A DNA stretch of 64,000 nucleotides from Halalkalicoccus sp. CGA53 (lineage in GTDB: Archaea; Halobacteriota; Halobacteria; Halobacteriales; Halalkalicoccaceae): the NCBI RefSeq assembly GCF_036429475.1, contig NZ_CP144125.1, forward strand, positions 2,170,001 to 2,234,000. Reading direction: 5' to 3'. Position numbers and translations under genes: made by a program. Positions 34,875 through 42,262 of the stretch are shown piece after piece. Under the pieces are notes generated by a model. It did not search any database. It worked only from the letters and a program-made list of their open reading frames with translations, and was not told where the DNA came from. The stretch's first letter is position 1, and each line of letters starts with the position of its first letter.

Positions 34875-35291
34875 ATGACACTCAGAAACCTGTTCGCGGA
34901 GGAGGAACGCGCCGTCTCGCCGGTCATCGGGGTCATCCTGATGGTCGCGATCACGGTCATCCTCGCCGCAGTGATCGGAACGTTCGTGCTTGGACTCGGG
35001 GATGACGTAAACGCGGCACCGAGTGCTCAACTAAGCTTTCAAGTTGATGATGATACTGACAATCTAATCATTTCGCATGATGGAGGTGATGCTCTTGAAC
35101 CAGGAGAGATGTCCCTTATCGTCGACGGAACTGCGATTGATGATGCATTAGATGGAGAGGAAATCCTATCCGCTGGGACTTCGTGGGAAGTAGATGGTGA
35201 AACCGCTACTGATGAAGTGACGGTTACTTTGGTCCACGACCCCAGCGATAGTATTATTAAGAGCACTGAGTTAGAATTCTCTAACTCGTAA
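34875..35291 (+). CDS. Type IV pilin, haloarchaeal PilA type
   Basis: A 138-residue pilin. After a short charged leader comes [20 protein letters not shown], the conserved prepilin hydrophobic helix; PibD-type peptidase should cut just before it. The rest is a small acidic beta domain ending LEFSNS. The first 55 codons are GC-rich and typical of the genome. From about 35030 the codons become A/T-rich (GAT, AAT, GTT, ATT), a sharp composition change inside one gene. The start at 34875 matches the family. It may form adhesive pili using the PilB/PilC system at 51851. Confidence 0.9.
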   Translation: MTLRNLFAEEERAVSPVIGVILMVAITVILAAVIGTFVLGLGDDVNAAPSAQLSFQVDDDTDNLIISHDGGDALEPGEMSLIVDGTAIDDALDGEEILSAGTSWEVDGETATDEVTVTLVHDPSDSIIKSTELEFSNS

Positions 35292-35440
35292 TCGCATAAT
35301 TTTTATCTTAAGATTTAAACTTCTATATTCTTATTAATATAAATTTAAATTAATACACAAATTATTTTGATGTTAAGATTAGATAATCAGGACACGATTC
35401 CGTCGGAACGCTTTGGATCCTACCCATCTAACATCGCCAG
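35292..35440. other. Low-GC spacer after the pilin gene
   Basis: About 100 of these bases are very A/T-rich, starting with ATTTTTATC, a plausible archaeal terminator T-run right after the pilin stop, and continuing through stretches such as TAATATAAATTTAAATTAAT. No ORF or RNA is recognised. Composition returns to normal at about 35410. Confidence 0.6.
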
Positions 35441-35672
35441 GTGTCCAAAGCGTCGCTCGACTCGCGAGGGCGACTCACGCTCCCGAAAGAGATCCGAGAG
35501 CGCTTTGGCGAGCGCTACTACGTCGTCGAGCGCCACGACGGGAATCAAACTCATCCCGCTTGCAGACGACCCGCTCGACGCGCTCAGAGAGGAGTTCGCA
35601 GACGTCGACCGCTCGGCCGACGAACTCCGGGAGCGAGCGCGCGAGACGGCGCTGGACGAGGCAGGTCGGTAG
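35441..35672 (+). pseudogene. AbrB/MazE-type antitoxin, +1 frameshift
   Basis: GTG at 35441 starts SKASLDSRGRLTLPKEIRER, a clear AbrB swapped-hairpin DNA-binding domain, and continues GERYYVVERHDG. At about 35538-35542 one extra G throws the frame; in the next frame the protein resumes IKLIPLADDPLDALREEFAD and ends ALDEAGR at the TAG 35670-35672. The 232-nt length (multiple of three plus one) fits a single insertion. Such antitoxins usually precede a PIN toxin; only a fragment of one appears to follow. Confidence 0.7.
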
Positions 35673-35733
35673 ACGTACGTCGGGACGGAGCCTCCTCTTC
35701 GCGTTCATCGAGAACGACTGCTCTCCCCCGATA
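35673..35733 (+). pseudogene. Possible PIN-domain toxin remnant
   Basis: Directly after the AbrB stop, TYVGTE in one frame and LLFAFIENDC in the next resemble the first 20 residues of PIN toxins that pair with AbrB antitoxins. There is no start codon and nothing recognisable follows before the convergent gene ending at 35762. This is weak evidence resting on position and a short match. Confidence 0.3.
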
Positions 35734-35761
35734 CTCGTACCGACTACCCGTACGTTCCGGA

Positions 35762-36112
35762 TCAGTCGTCGTCGGCAGCCGTATCATCGGGCCCGGAGAG
35801 CAGCGAGTCGAGGTCGTCGAACCGGGGGCCGGGGCCGACGAGTTCGCGCTCGGGGTCGTAGCTGACGAGGCCGGCGTCGGCCAGGTGCGGGACGTGGCGG
35901 TGATAGAGCGAGAGGTAGACGGTCTCGGTTTCCGCGTCCGGCGGGCTCGCCGGCGATTCGACCCCCTCGCGGGCCACGACGTCGTTCGCGAGGTCGGCCA
36001 GCGCGAGCGTCCCCTCGACCTCGGCGAGACAGGCGAGGACCGCCTGGCGTCGGTCGTCGGCGAGCGCCTGGAACAGTTCGTCGCGGTCCTTGGGGGTGTG
36101 GTCGGAACTCAT
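35762..36112 (-). CDS. DUF7344-like winged-helix regulator
   Basis: A 116-residue protein with the pattern DELFQALADDRRQAVLACLAEVEGTLALADLANDV, then VYLSLYHRHVPHLADAGLVSYDPER. This is a winged-helix domain of the haloarchaeal type I recall as DUF7344, widespread small regulators. The start at 36112 overlaps the stop of the upstream zinc-ribbon gene by four bases (ATGA), so the two are coupled. The acidic C-terminus has no domain. It may be a local regulator; targets are unknown. Confidence 0.82.
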   Translation of the reverse strand: MSSDHTPKDRDELFQALADDRRQAVLACLAEVEGTLALADLANDVVAREGVESPASPPDAETETVYLSLYHRHVPHLADAGLVSYDPERELVGPGPRFDDLDSLLSGPDDTAADDD

Positions 36113-36267
36113 CCGTCGACGACCCGGAACTCCGTCGCCCCACAGGTACACTCCCCGCCCATCCCGATGAGCGAGATCGTCCCGTCGCGGAGCTTCCACG
36201 CGGCGTACACCGCGGTGCAGGCGGCGCACTTCGCGGCGACCTTCAAGCGGTCGTCCTCGACCGTCAT
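36109..36267 (-). CDS. Small zinc-ribbon-like protein
   Basis: A 52-residue protein starting MTVEDDRLKVAAKCAACTAVYAAW. The pairs CAAC and CTCG are spaced about 24 residues apart, which would hold one zinc ion in a ribbon fold. Such mini-proteins are frequent in haloarchaea but mostly uncharacterised. The start at 36267 is preferred since the longer frame has no protein character before it. It overlaps the DUF7344-like gene by four bases and probably shares its transcript. Confidence 0.7.
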   Translation of the reverse strand: MTVEDDRLKVAAKCAACTAVYAAWKLRDGTISLIGMGGECTCGATEFRVVDG

Positions 36268-36408
36268 CCGTCCCTCCGCTGCGTAATCCACATCGTCACA
36301 CCTCCGTAGGACAGGGGGGAGAATAGCGATTCCGAGTCCCGAACCCCCTAGAAGTGTCCGATTCGCAGGATAGTGGGGGTTCGCTCCGATTTCCACACCG
36401 GGAGTGGC

Positions 36409-36888
36409 TCACTCGCCGTCGACCGGCTCGGTCCCGAAGTGGTTGAACGGCTGTCGATGAAGCGTCTTGACGACGTCCGTCGACTCGATCTCGAGGCCGA
36501 TCCTCGTGAGCCGCGCGCTGATCCGGTCGACCATCTCCGAGTCGGCGCCGACCCCCTCGATGTGGACGTTCGCGGACCCGGTCAGCATCTCGCGGACCGT
36601 CACGACCCCCTCGATCCCCATCGCCTCGGCCACCAGCTCCGCTCGCTCCTCGACCGGGGCACAGCAGATGAACACCATGTGGAGCTGGTAACCCGCTCGT
36701 TCGTAGTCGATCTCGGGGTGATAGCCTCGGAGCACGCCGTCGGCTTCGAGGCGGCCGATCCGGTTGCGGACGGTGCTGGCCGAGACGCCGATCGCGTCGG
36801 CCATCTCGGCGGTGGTGATCGTCCGGGCGTCCTCCTGGAGCAGGTGGAGGATGCCCCGATCGGTTTCGTCGAGTGCGTCTCGTACCAT
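36409..36888 (-). CDS. Lrp/AsnC family transcriptional regulator
   Basis: A 159-residue regulator. Residues 1-60 form the AsnC helix-turn-helix (DETDRGILHLLQEDARTIT, then ADAIGVSASTVRNRIGRLEADGVLRGY), and 65-145 the RAM effector-binding domain. The effector and targets are not known; members respond to amino acids or act without ligand. The ATG at 36888 is the natural start, without extra residues before the first helix. The Pit permease gene lies upstream on the same strand, separated by about 300 bp that contain a 10-bp inverted repeat. Confidence 0.88.
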   Translation of the reverse strand: MVRDALDETDRGILHLLQEDARTITTAEMADAIGVSASTVRNRIGRLEADGVLRGYHPEIDYERAGYQLHMVFICCAPVEERAELVAEAMGIEGVVTVREMLTGSANVHIEGVGADSEMVDRISARLTRIGLEIESTDVVKTLHRQPFNHFGTEPVDGE

Positions 36889-37027
36889 GGTTGCTATCCC
36901 TGTGGATGTCGCGGCTACACCCCCGGTTCGACCCGTCTCGGAGCCGGATCGACCGGATCGAACCCTCCGGCCCGTTCGGATTCAACCGACGGCGGGTCGC
37001 GGTGAACCCGGGGCATCGTAGACGGTC

Positions 37028-37074
37028 CCCCGTCGGATCCCACCCGATATGAAACCGGGGGATCTCCGACGGGG
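37028..37074. repeat. Inverted repeat in the 298-bp lrp-pit spacer
   Basis: CCCCGTCGGA (37028-37037) and TCCGACGGGG (37065-37074) are perfect inverted copies, 27 nt apart. The spacer 36889-37186 holds no gene. The repeat could be an operator for the Lrp-type protein, or the stem of a terminator for the Pit gene ending at 37187. Confidence 0.5.
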
Positions 37075-37186
37075 TTCCCACAGGCCCCCTCGATCGACGA
37101 CCAGTGGACAGCGAGGGATCGGACTGACCGATCGGTCGCGGGAGGTGGATACCGTGTCGGGTCCACCCGCCACGGTCGACGGCCGG

Positions 37187-38359
37187 CTAGAACCCGAACA
37201 CCGGCACGAACCGGAAGGTGAGAAACGCGCCGATCGTCGCGATGATCGGGACGACGTTCTGCAGGACGATCACACGGGCGGACGCCGATGGGTCGAACAG
37301 GTCCGCGGAGGTGGGCATGTCCTCGGGCTCTTCCTCCCCGATCGGCGGCATCGCCTCGCCCTCCGTGTCGCCCGCGAGCGCGCCGAAGGAGGTGGCCGTG
37401 GGCTCGCCGCGCATCGCGTCCGAGACCGTGGTCGTCCTCGACGCTCTGCCCCAGCCGAGGCCGACGATGCTCATCGTCGAGACGATCACGAGCTGGACGG
37501 GGATCCCGATCGCCGAGAGCAGCGTGACGATCGTCGCGGAGACGACCATGACGATCACCGCGGCGGTGAGCGGGAGCGCGGTGAGGTCGTTACCCATCGT
37601 GTCGAGGGTCCGTCTCGCGATCGTGAACGCCCCGATCGCCACGGCGAGACAGGCGACGAGCACGCCCGCGCTCATCGTGAGCGAGCCGCTCCCGACCAGG
37701 GGCGCGATCGCGTTCGCCACGTTCGACGCCCCCGAGGAGAAGGCCATGTAACAGCCGATCCCGATGACGACGGCCGACCCCGAGAGCTCTCGCCGCGAGG
37801 CGCCGTCCGCGAGGTCGATCGTCGGCAGCGTCCCGGAGCGATCGATCGAGATGAGCCGTTTCCCGTCGGTGTCGATCGCGACCCACCGGTTGATCGTCGG
37901 GTAGAAGTACCGCCCGATGACGCCGCTGACCCAGAAGGCCGTGACGGGTGCGACGAGCCACCAGGCGACGATCTGGCCCATCGTCGCCCAGTCGAGCGTG
38001 CCGGTCGCGAGGCCCAGACCCGCGATGGCGCCGACGGCGGTCATCGAGGTCGAGGCGGGCACGCCGAAGACGTTGCCGACGAACAGCGCCAGCCCGATGA
38101 AAAAGAGCGCGACGATCCCCGTCTCGAGCGTGAGGACGGTGCTCGGGACGAGATCCTCCCCGAGCGTCTCGACGACTGCGGGGCCGATGATCCAGCCGCC
38201 CAGAAAGAAGAAGACCGACATCAAGAGCGCGGCGCCGACCTTGGAGACGACGTTCGCGCCCACGCCGGGACCGAAGGAGACGCCGGTCGTCGCCCCGCCG
38301 ATGTTGTACCCGACGAAGAGGGCGACTACGATACCGACGACGAGCAAGAACTCGCTCAC
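37187..38359 (-). CDS. Inorganic phosphate transporter, Pit family
   Basis: A 390-residue permease of the PitA type (PF01384). The two inverted signature segments are GYNIGGATTGVSFGPGVGA with ALFVGNVFGVPASTSMTAVGA in the first half, and GCYMAFSSGASNVANAIAPLVGS with GNDLTALPLTAAVIV in the second. A soluble, acidic Met/Glu-rich loop lies near residues 305-350, between the last helices. It should import phosphate with a cation. No PhoU-like gene is adjacent here. Confidence 0.9.
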   Translation of the reverse strand: MSEFLLVVGIVVALFVGYNIGGATTGVSFGPGVGANVVSKVGAALLMSVFFFLGGWIIGPAVVETLGEDLVPSTVLTLETGIVALFFIGLALFVGNVFGVPASTSMTAVGAIAGLGLATGTLDWATMGQIVAWWLVAPVTAFWVSGVIGRYFYPTINRWVAIDTDGKRLISIDRSGTLPTIDLADGASRRELSGSAVVIGIGCYMAFSSGASNVANAIAPLVGSGSLTMSAGVLVACLAVAIGAFTIARRTLDTMGNDLTALPLTAAVIVMVVSATIVTLLSAIGIPVQLVIVSTMSIVGLGWGRASRTTTVSDAMRGEPTATSFGALAGDTEGEAMPPIGEEEPEDMPTSADLFDPSASARVIVLQNVVPIIATIGAFLTFRFVPVFGF

Positions 38360-38404
38360 GCTCCGAGCGAGGGACGCACGAGGGTTAAACCGTCCTATCT
38401 CCGA

Positions 38405-38734
38405 TCAGTCCTCGACGATCGAGATCGTCCCCTCCGCGTGAACGACGACCTCGTAGGAGTCGAGGGTGAAGACGACCTCCTCGACGCCCTCGGAGCCGGA
38501 GCCGGAGAAGAGCGCGTCGAGCGCGTCCACGTCGACGCCCTCGTAGAGCGGCCGTTCCATCCTCAGAGGATCCTGGTCGGTCAGCTCCGCGACCGCCGTT
38601 ATCAGCGCCGTGCTGACGCGCTCGCCCGGCTTCACCTCGAACGTCCACTCCCTCTCGTCGATCGTCGGCCCGTCGGTCGTCTCCGGTTCCTCGCGTCCGA
38701 GCCCATCGCTGGGTGTCTCCGTCCTGTCACTCAC
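38405..38734 (-). CDS. HalOD1 output-domain protein
   Basis: A 109-residue protein with a disordered acidic N-terminus and a HalOD1-like domain: VSTALITAVAELTDQDPLRMERPLYEGVDVDALDALF, then the strand pair VVFTLDSYEVVVHAEGTISI. HalOD1 is a haloarchaeal domain found alone or fused to sensor modules; its output is unknown. A GTG at 38761 is in frame but lies almost within a CTATTTAAC box (about 38767-38774). Transcription should start near 38745, so the GTG at 38734 (reading VSDRTE) is more likely the start. Confidence 0.8.
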   Translation of the reverse strand: MSDRTETPSDGLGREEPETTDGPTIDEREWTFEVKPGERVSTALITAVAELTDQDPLRMERPLYEGVDVDALDALFSGSGSEGVEEVVFTLDSYEVVVHAEGTISIVED

Positions 38735-38862
38735 GGTCTGGCCTCTGATCGCGATTTCCACTCCGGCTATTTAACAGTTTCAGCTCGGGTGAGTGACAGT
38801 ACTCGACCGCACTCCACCCGGCGACGCCGACCGAGTGACGGTCGCCAGCGAGAGCAGCCGTC

Positions 38863-39666
38863 TCAGAGTTCGAGGCGTTCGACGAGGCTGCCCTCCTCGC
38901 GGGCGTTGAGCGCGACGATCCGGACGTACTCGTCGAGGCCGGAGCCGTCGAGTTTGGACTTCAGCAGCTCGTCGACCTGGTAGACGCCGGCAGCGTCGGT
39001 CATCTCGATCTCGATGTGGACCGGCACCGACCCTCCCGCGCTCAACGAGACGCGCTCGATCGCCTGGCTCGAGACCGTGTTGATCCCGCGACCGCCCTTC
39101 TCGTAGGGCACCCGCGAGCGCCCACGCTCCATGTCGAGGCCGTCGGCGACCCGGATGACGCCCGCCTCGTAGGTGAGCGGCTCCTCCGCGGAGTGGTGAC
39201 AGAGGATCGCGTGGAGCACCTCGCCTTTCACCCGGACGGCATCGGCCACGCCGTAGAACTCCGGGAGGATCCGATCGAGGACGTCGGCGGCGAGCGGGAT
39301 CGAGTAGTAGGCGTGGTTGTCGCGGTGGACGACGTGGCCGATGTCGTGGAGCACCGCCGCGAGCCCGATGATCACCGCTTCGTCTGCCTCCGCGAGCCCC
39401 TGTTGCCGTGCGCCGTTGAACTCCACCCCGCCAGCTTTCAGCAGGTCGTAGAGACAGAGCGCCCGGTTGCGAACGATCTCGATGTGTTTCTTCCCGTGGT
39501 CGTTGTACCCCTTTCGTAACACGGGATTGACGTTCTGGGCCTCGAGATACGTCGAGATCTCCTCGTCGTCGTCGACGAACGCGAGCACCTCGTTCAGCCG
39601 CTCGTCGGGGAAGGCGTGGTCGGCGTCGGGGTCGAAGTACCGACCGTTTCCGGAAGAGTCGTTCAT
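38863..39666 (-). CDS. HD-domain phosphohydrolase
   Basis: A 267-residue metal-dependent phosphohydrolase. The HD motif is spread as in the family: H in NDHGKKHIEIV, HDIGH in AAVLHDIGHVVHRDNH, then HAILCHH and the closing Asp in VIRVADGLDMERGRSR. Substrate could be a nucleotide or other phosphate ester; there is no fused nucleotidyltransferase. It is a soluble protein. An ACTTTTG box about 27 nt upstream supports the ATG at 39666. It stands alone between the HalOD1 gene and a class III aminotransferase gene. Confidence 0.88.
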   Translation of the reverse strand: MNDSSGNGRYFDPDADHAFPDERLNEVLAFVDDDEEISTYLEAQNVNPVLRKGYNDHGKKHIEIVRNRALCLYDLLKAGGVEFNGARQQGLAEADEAVIIGLAAVLHDIGHVVHRDNHAYYSIPLAADVLDRILPEFYGVADAVRVKGEVLHAILCHHSAEEPLTYEAGVIRVADGLDMERGRSRVPYEKGGRGINTVSSQAIERVSLSAGGSVPVHIEIEMTDAAGVYQVDELLKSKLDGSGLDEYVRIVALNAREEGSLVERLEL

Positions 39667-39780
39667 ACCTGCCAGTGCCCGCCGACCGGCAAAAGTTTGC
39701 TGTGTGAGGGGGTTACAGACCGATTCGAGCCTCCGCTTCGATCGCTGCCCGCCGCCTCGGAGGGACGGTCGTGGTCTCTA

Positions 39781-39816
39781 ACCGGTGATCGCCAGTACGG
39801 GTCGGCGATCACCGGT
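39781..39816 (-). terminator. Strong hairpin downstream of the aminotransferase gene
   Basis: ACCGGTGATCGCC (39781-39793) and GGCGATCACCGGT (39804-39816) form a perfect 13-bp stem with a 10-nt loop. It starts 22 nt beyond the stop of the minus-strand aminotransferase gene. There is no clean T-run after it, so it may protect or end the transcript. Confidence 0.55.
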
Positions 39817-39837
39817 AACCAGTGACAGCCGTCCGTA

Positions 39838-41148
39838 TCAGAACGACGCCTCGATCGCCGCGTCCAGCACCTCGATCGCCTCGTCGATCTCCTCCTCGGT
39901 GACACAGAGCGGCGGCGAGAGGACGAGCTGGAAGGCGGGTCGGCCCGTCCCGACGAGCACGCCGCGCTCTCCGGCTTCCTTCGCCGCCTCGGAGACAGGG
40001 TTCTCGTCGGCGTCGTCGACCCACGGGTGGACGAACGCCTCCCCCGTATCCGGATCGGCGAACCGGAGCCCCCAGTGAAGCCCGCGGCCGACCACGTCGC
40101 TGATCACGTCGTGCTCGGAGGCGAGGGTCGAAAGCCGCTCCTCCACCACCGGCCCGAGGTCGGCCGCGTTCTCGATCAGGCCGTCCTCGTACTCGTCGAG
40201 CGCGGCGTGGGCGGCGGCGCAGGCCACCGGGTGGCCGCCGAACGTCTGGCCCAGGTCGACGCCCTCCTCGCGGGCGAACTCGCCGATCTCGGGGCGCGCG
40301 ATCACGCCCGCGAGCGGCGCGTACGCGCTCGTCACGCCCTTCGCGAACGTCAGCATGTCCGGCTCCACGTTCTCGGTCCCGATCCCGAACCACTCGCCAC
40401 AGCGGCCGAAGCCGGTGATCACCTCGTCCGAGATGAGAAGGACGTCGTACTCGTCACAGATCTCCCGGACGCGCGGGAAGTAGCCCTCGGGGGCGGTGTA
40501 CGCGCCGCTCGTCCCGGCGATCGGCTCGGTGAGCACCGCCGCGATCGACTCCGGTCCCTCGTTTCTGATCACGAACTCGAGGTGGTTCGCCGCCCGCTCG
40601 GCGAGCTCCTCGCCCTCGGCGTCGAACGCATCGGGCACCGGCGGGAGGAACTTGACCCCGCCGGTCGTCGCGGCACCGCTGTCGTCGAGCGCGTTCCGCG
40701 TCTCCGGGTCGCCCGTCAGCGAGCCGGCGCCGTACGTCGAGCCGTGGTACGACCGCCAGCGGGTGAGCACCTTCCCCCCGCCCGTGTACCGCCGTGCGAG
40801 GTGGACAGCCGCCTCGTTCGCCTCGCTTCCCGACACCGAGAAGAAGACGTCCGAGAGTTTGCCCGGACTGATCTCCGCGAGGCGACCGGCCAGTTCGTCG
40901 CGCGTGTCGTTGCCCTTCGCGGAGGAGACGTAGGCCAGACGTTTCGCCTGTTCGGCCATCGCGTCCGCGATCCGCTCGTTGCCGTGACCGACGTTCACGC
41001 AGTAGAGCTGTGAGACGAAATCGAGGTACTCGTCACCCTCGTCGTCGGTCACTCTCGTTCCGTTGCCCTCGACGAACGTCGGCACGTCGTCGTCCGGCGA
41101 CGACCAGTGGCGGATCGTCGTCGGCCTCGGCTTCGCTCGTTGTGCCAT
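39838..41148 (-). CDS. Class III (PLP-dependent) aminotransferase
   Basis: A 436-residue class III aminotransferase. The PLP-binding set is visible: FSVSGSEANEAAVHLAR at the phosphate loop, YHGSTYGAGSLTGD, LLISDEVITGFGRCGEWF with the pyridine-N Asp, and the Schiff-base lysine in LTFAKGVTSAYAPL. The family uses omega-amino acids, beta-alanine, taurine or similar donors; specificity is not predictable. The ATG at 41148 fits an ATTAATG box about 27 nt upstream, giving MAQRAKPRP at the start. Confidence 0.88.
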   Translation of the reverse strand: MAQRAKPRPTTIRHWSSPDDDVPTFVEGNGTRVTDDEGDEYLDFVSQLYCVNVGHGNERIADAMAEQAKRLAYVSSAKGNDTRDELAGRLAEISPGKLSDVFFSVSGSEANEAAVHLARRYTGGGKVLTRWRSYHGSTYGAGSLTGDPETRNALDDSGAATTGGVKFLPPVPDAFDAEGEELAERAANHLEFVIRNEGPESIAAVLTEPIAGTSGAYTAPEGYFPRVREICDEYDVLLISDEVITGFGRCGEWFGIGTENVEPDMLTFAKGVTSAYAPLAGVIARPEIGEFAREEGVDLGQTFGGHPVACAAAHAALDEYEDGLIENAADLGPVVEERLSTLASEHDVISDVVGRGLHWGLRFADPDTGEAFVHPWVDDADENPVSEAAKEAGERGVLVGTGRPAFQLVLSPPLCVTEEEIDEAIEVLDAAIEASF

Positions 41149-41192
41149 GGAGTCACAGAGCGAGCGAGAGAGCATTAATCTGCGGGAATCGG

Positions 41193-42158
41193 TCAGTCGA
41201 ACCGGTCGCGGTCGTGCTCCGCCGCGAAGTCGAGGTCGGGACCGCGGGCGACGATCCGCGAGGGGTTCACGTCGGGGTGGGTCGTGTAGTAGTGCTCTTT
41301 GATGTGGTCCATCTCCACCGTCTCGGCGATCCCGGGCGTCTGGTAGACGTCCCTGAGGTAGTTCCAGAGGTTCGGGTAGTCGACGATCCGCTTCGCGTTA
41401 CACATGAAGTGGGTGTGGTAGACGGAGTCGAAGCGGACGAGCGTCGTGAACATGCAGACGTCGGCCTCGGTGAGCCGATCGCCCGCGAGGTAGCGCTGGT
41501 CCGCGAGCACGGACTCCCAGCGAGAGAGCGCCGAGAAGAGGTCGTCGATCGCCTCGTCGTAGGGCGCCTGTCTCGTCGCGAACCCGGCGCGGTAGACGCC
41601 GTTGTTGATCGGCTCGTAGATGGCGTCGATGACCTCGTCGACCGCCTCCCGATAGCCCTCTGGATAGAGGTCGGCCTCGCGGGTGGCGTGGGCCTCGAAC
41701 TCGGTGTCGAGCATACGGAGGAGTTCGCGCGACTCGTTGTTCACGATCGTTCCCTCGACCGTGTCCCAGAGCACCGGTACCGTCACCCGACAGGTCGCCT
41801 CCGGATCGGCCCGGACGTAGAGCTCGCGGAGGTAGTCGACGCCGTGGACCCGGTCGGGGGTACAGCCCTCCCGTTCCGGGGTGAACTGCCAGCCGTCGTC
41901 GGCTCGGAACGGATCGACGACCGAGAGCCCGATCGTCTCCTCGAGGCCCTTGAGCGCCCGGATCGCGAGCACCCGGTGTGCCCACGGGCAGGCGTAGGAG
42001 ACGTAGAGGTGGTACCGACCCGACTCGGCGGGGAACCGAGCGTCGGGGTCGTCCTCGATGCGGTCGCGGAACGTGGTCTCGCCCCGCTCGAACGAGCCGT
42101 CGTCGTCCGTGTACTCCCCGGCGTCGGTGACCCACTCCCCGTCCACGAGCTGATTCAT
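41193..42158 (-). CDS. Xi-class glutathione-transferase-like reductase (ECM4/YqjG type)
   Basis: A 321-residue protein of the S-glutathionyl-hydroquinone reductase class. The catalytic cysteine is in YVSYACPWAHR, the Xi signature; NNESRELLRML completes the thiol-binding site, and YRAGFATRQAPYDEA plus LTEADVCMFTTLVRFD mark the helical domain. Haloarchaea use gamma-glutamylcysteine rather than glutathione, so the natural cofactor and substrate are probably different. A link to quinone chemistry is possible. A CTTTAGG box about 27 nt upstream supports the ATG. Confidence 0.9.
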   Translation of the reverse strand: MNQLVDGEWVTDAGEYTDDDGSFERGETTFRDRIEDDPDARFPAESGRYHLYVSYACPWAHRVLAIRALKGLEETIGLSVVDPFRADDGWQFTPEREGCTPDRVHGVDYLRELYVRADPEATCRVTVPVLWDTVEGTIVNNESRELLRMLDTEFEAHATREADLYPEGYREAVDEVIDAIYEPINNGVYRAGFATRQAPYDEAIDDLFSALSRWESVLADQRYLAGDRLTEADVCMFTTLVRFDSVYHTHFMCNAKRIVDYPNLWNYLRDVYQTPGIAETVEMDHIKEHYYTTHPDVNPSRIVARGPDLDFAAEHDRDRFD

Positions 42159-42262
42159 ATTCCCCCTAGACGCTCCACGCCTAAAGGGGGAGTGGAGCGA
42201 CGCGTGCCGTCGGGTACCGAGGGACGCGCAACGTACTTACTTTCACCGACCGACCAACGGAT

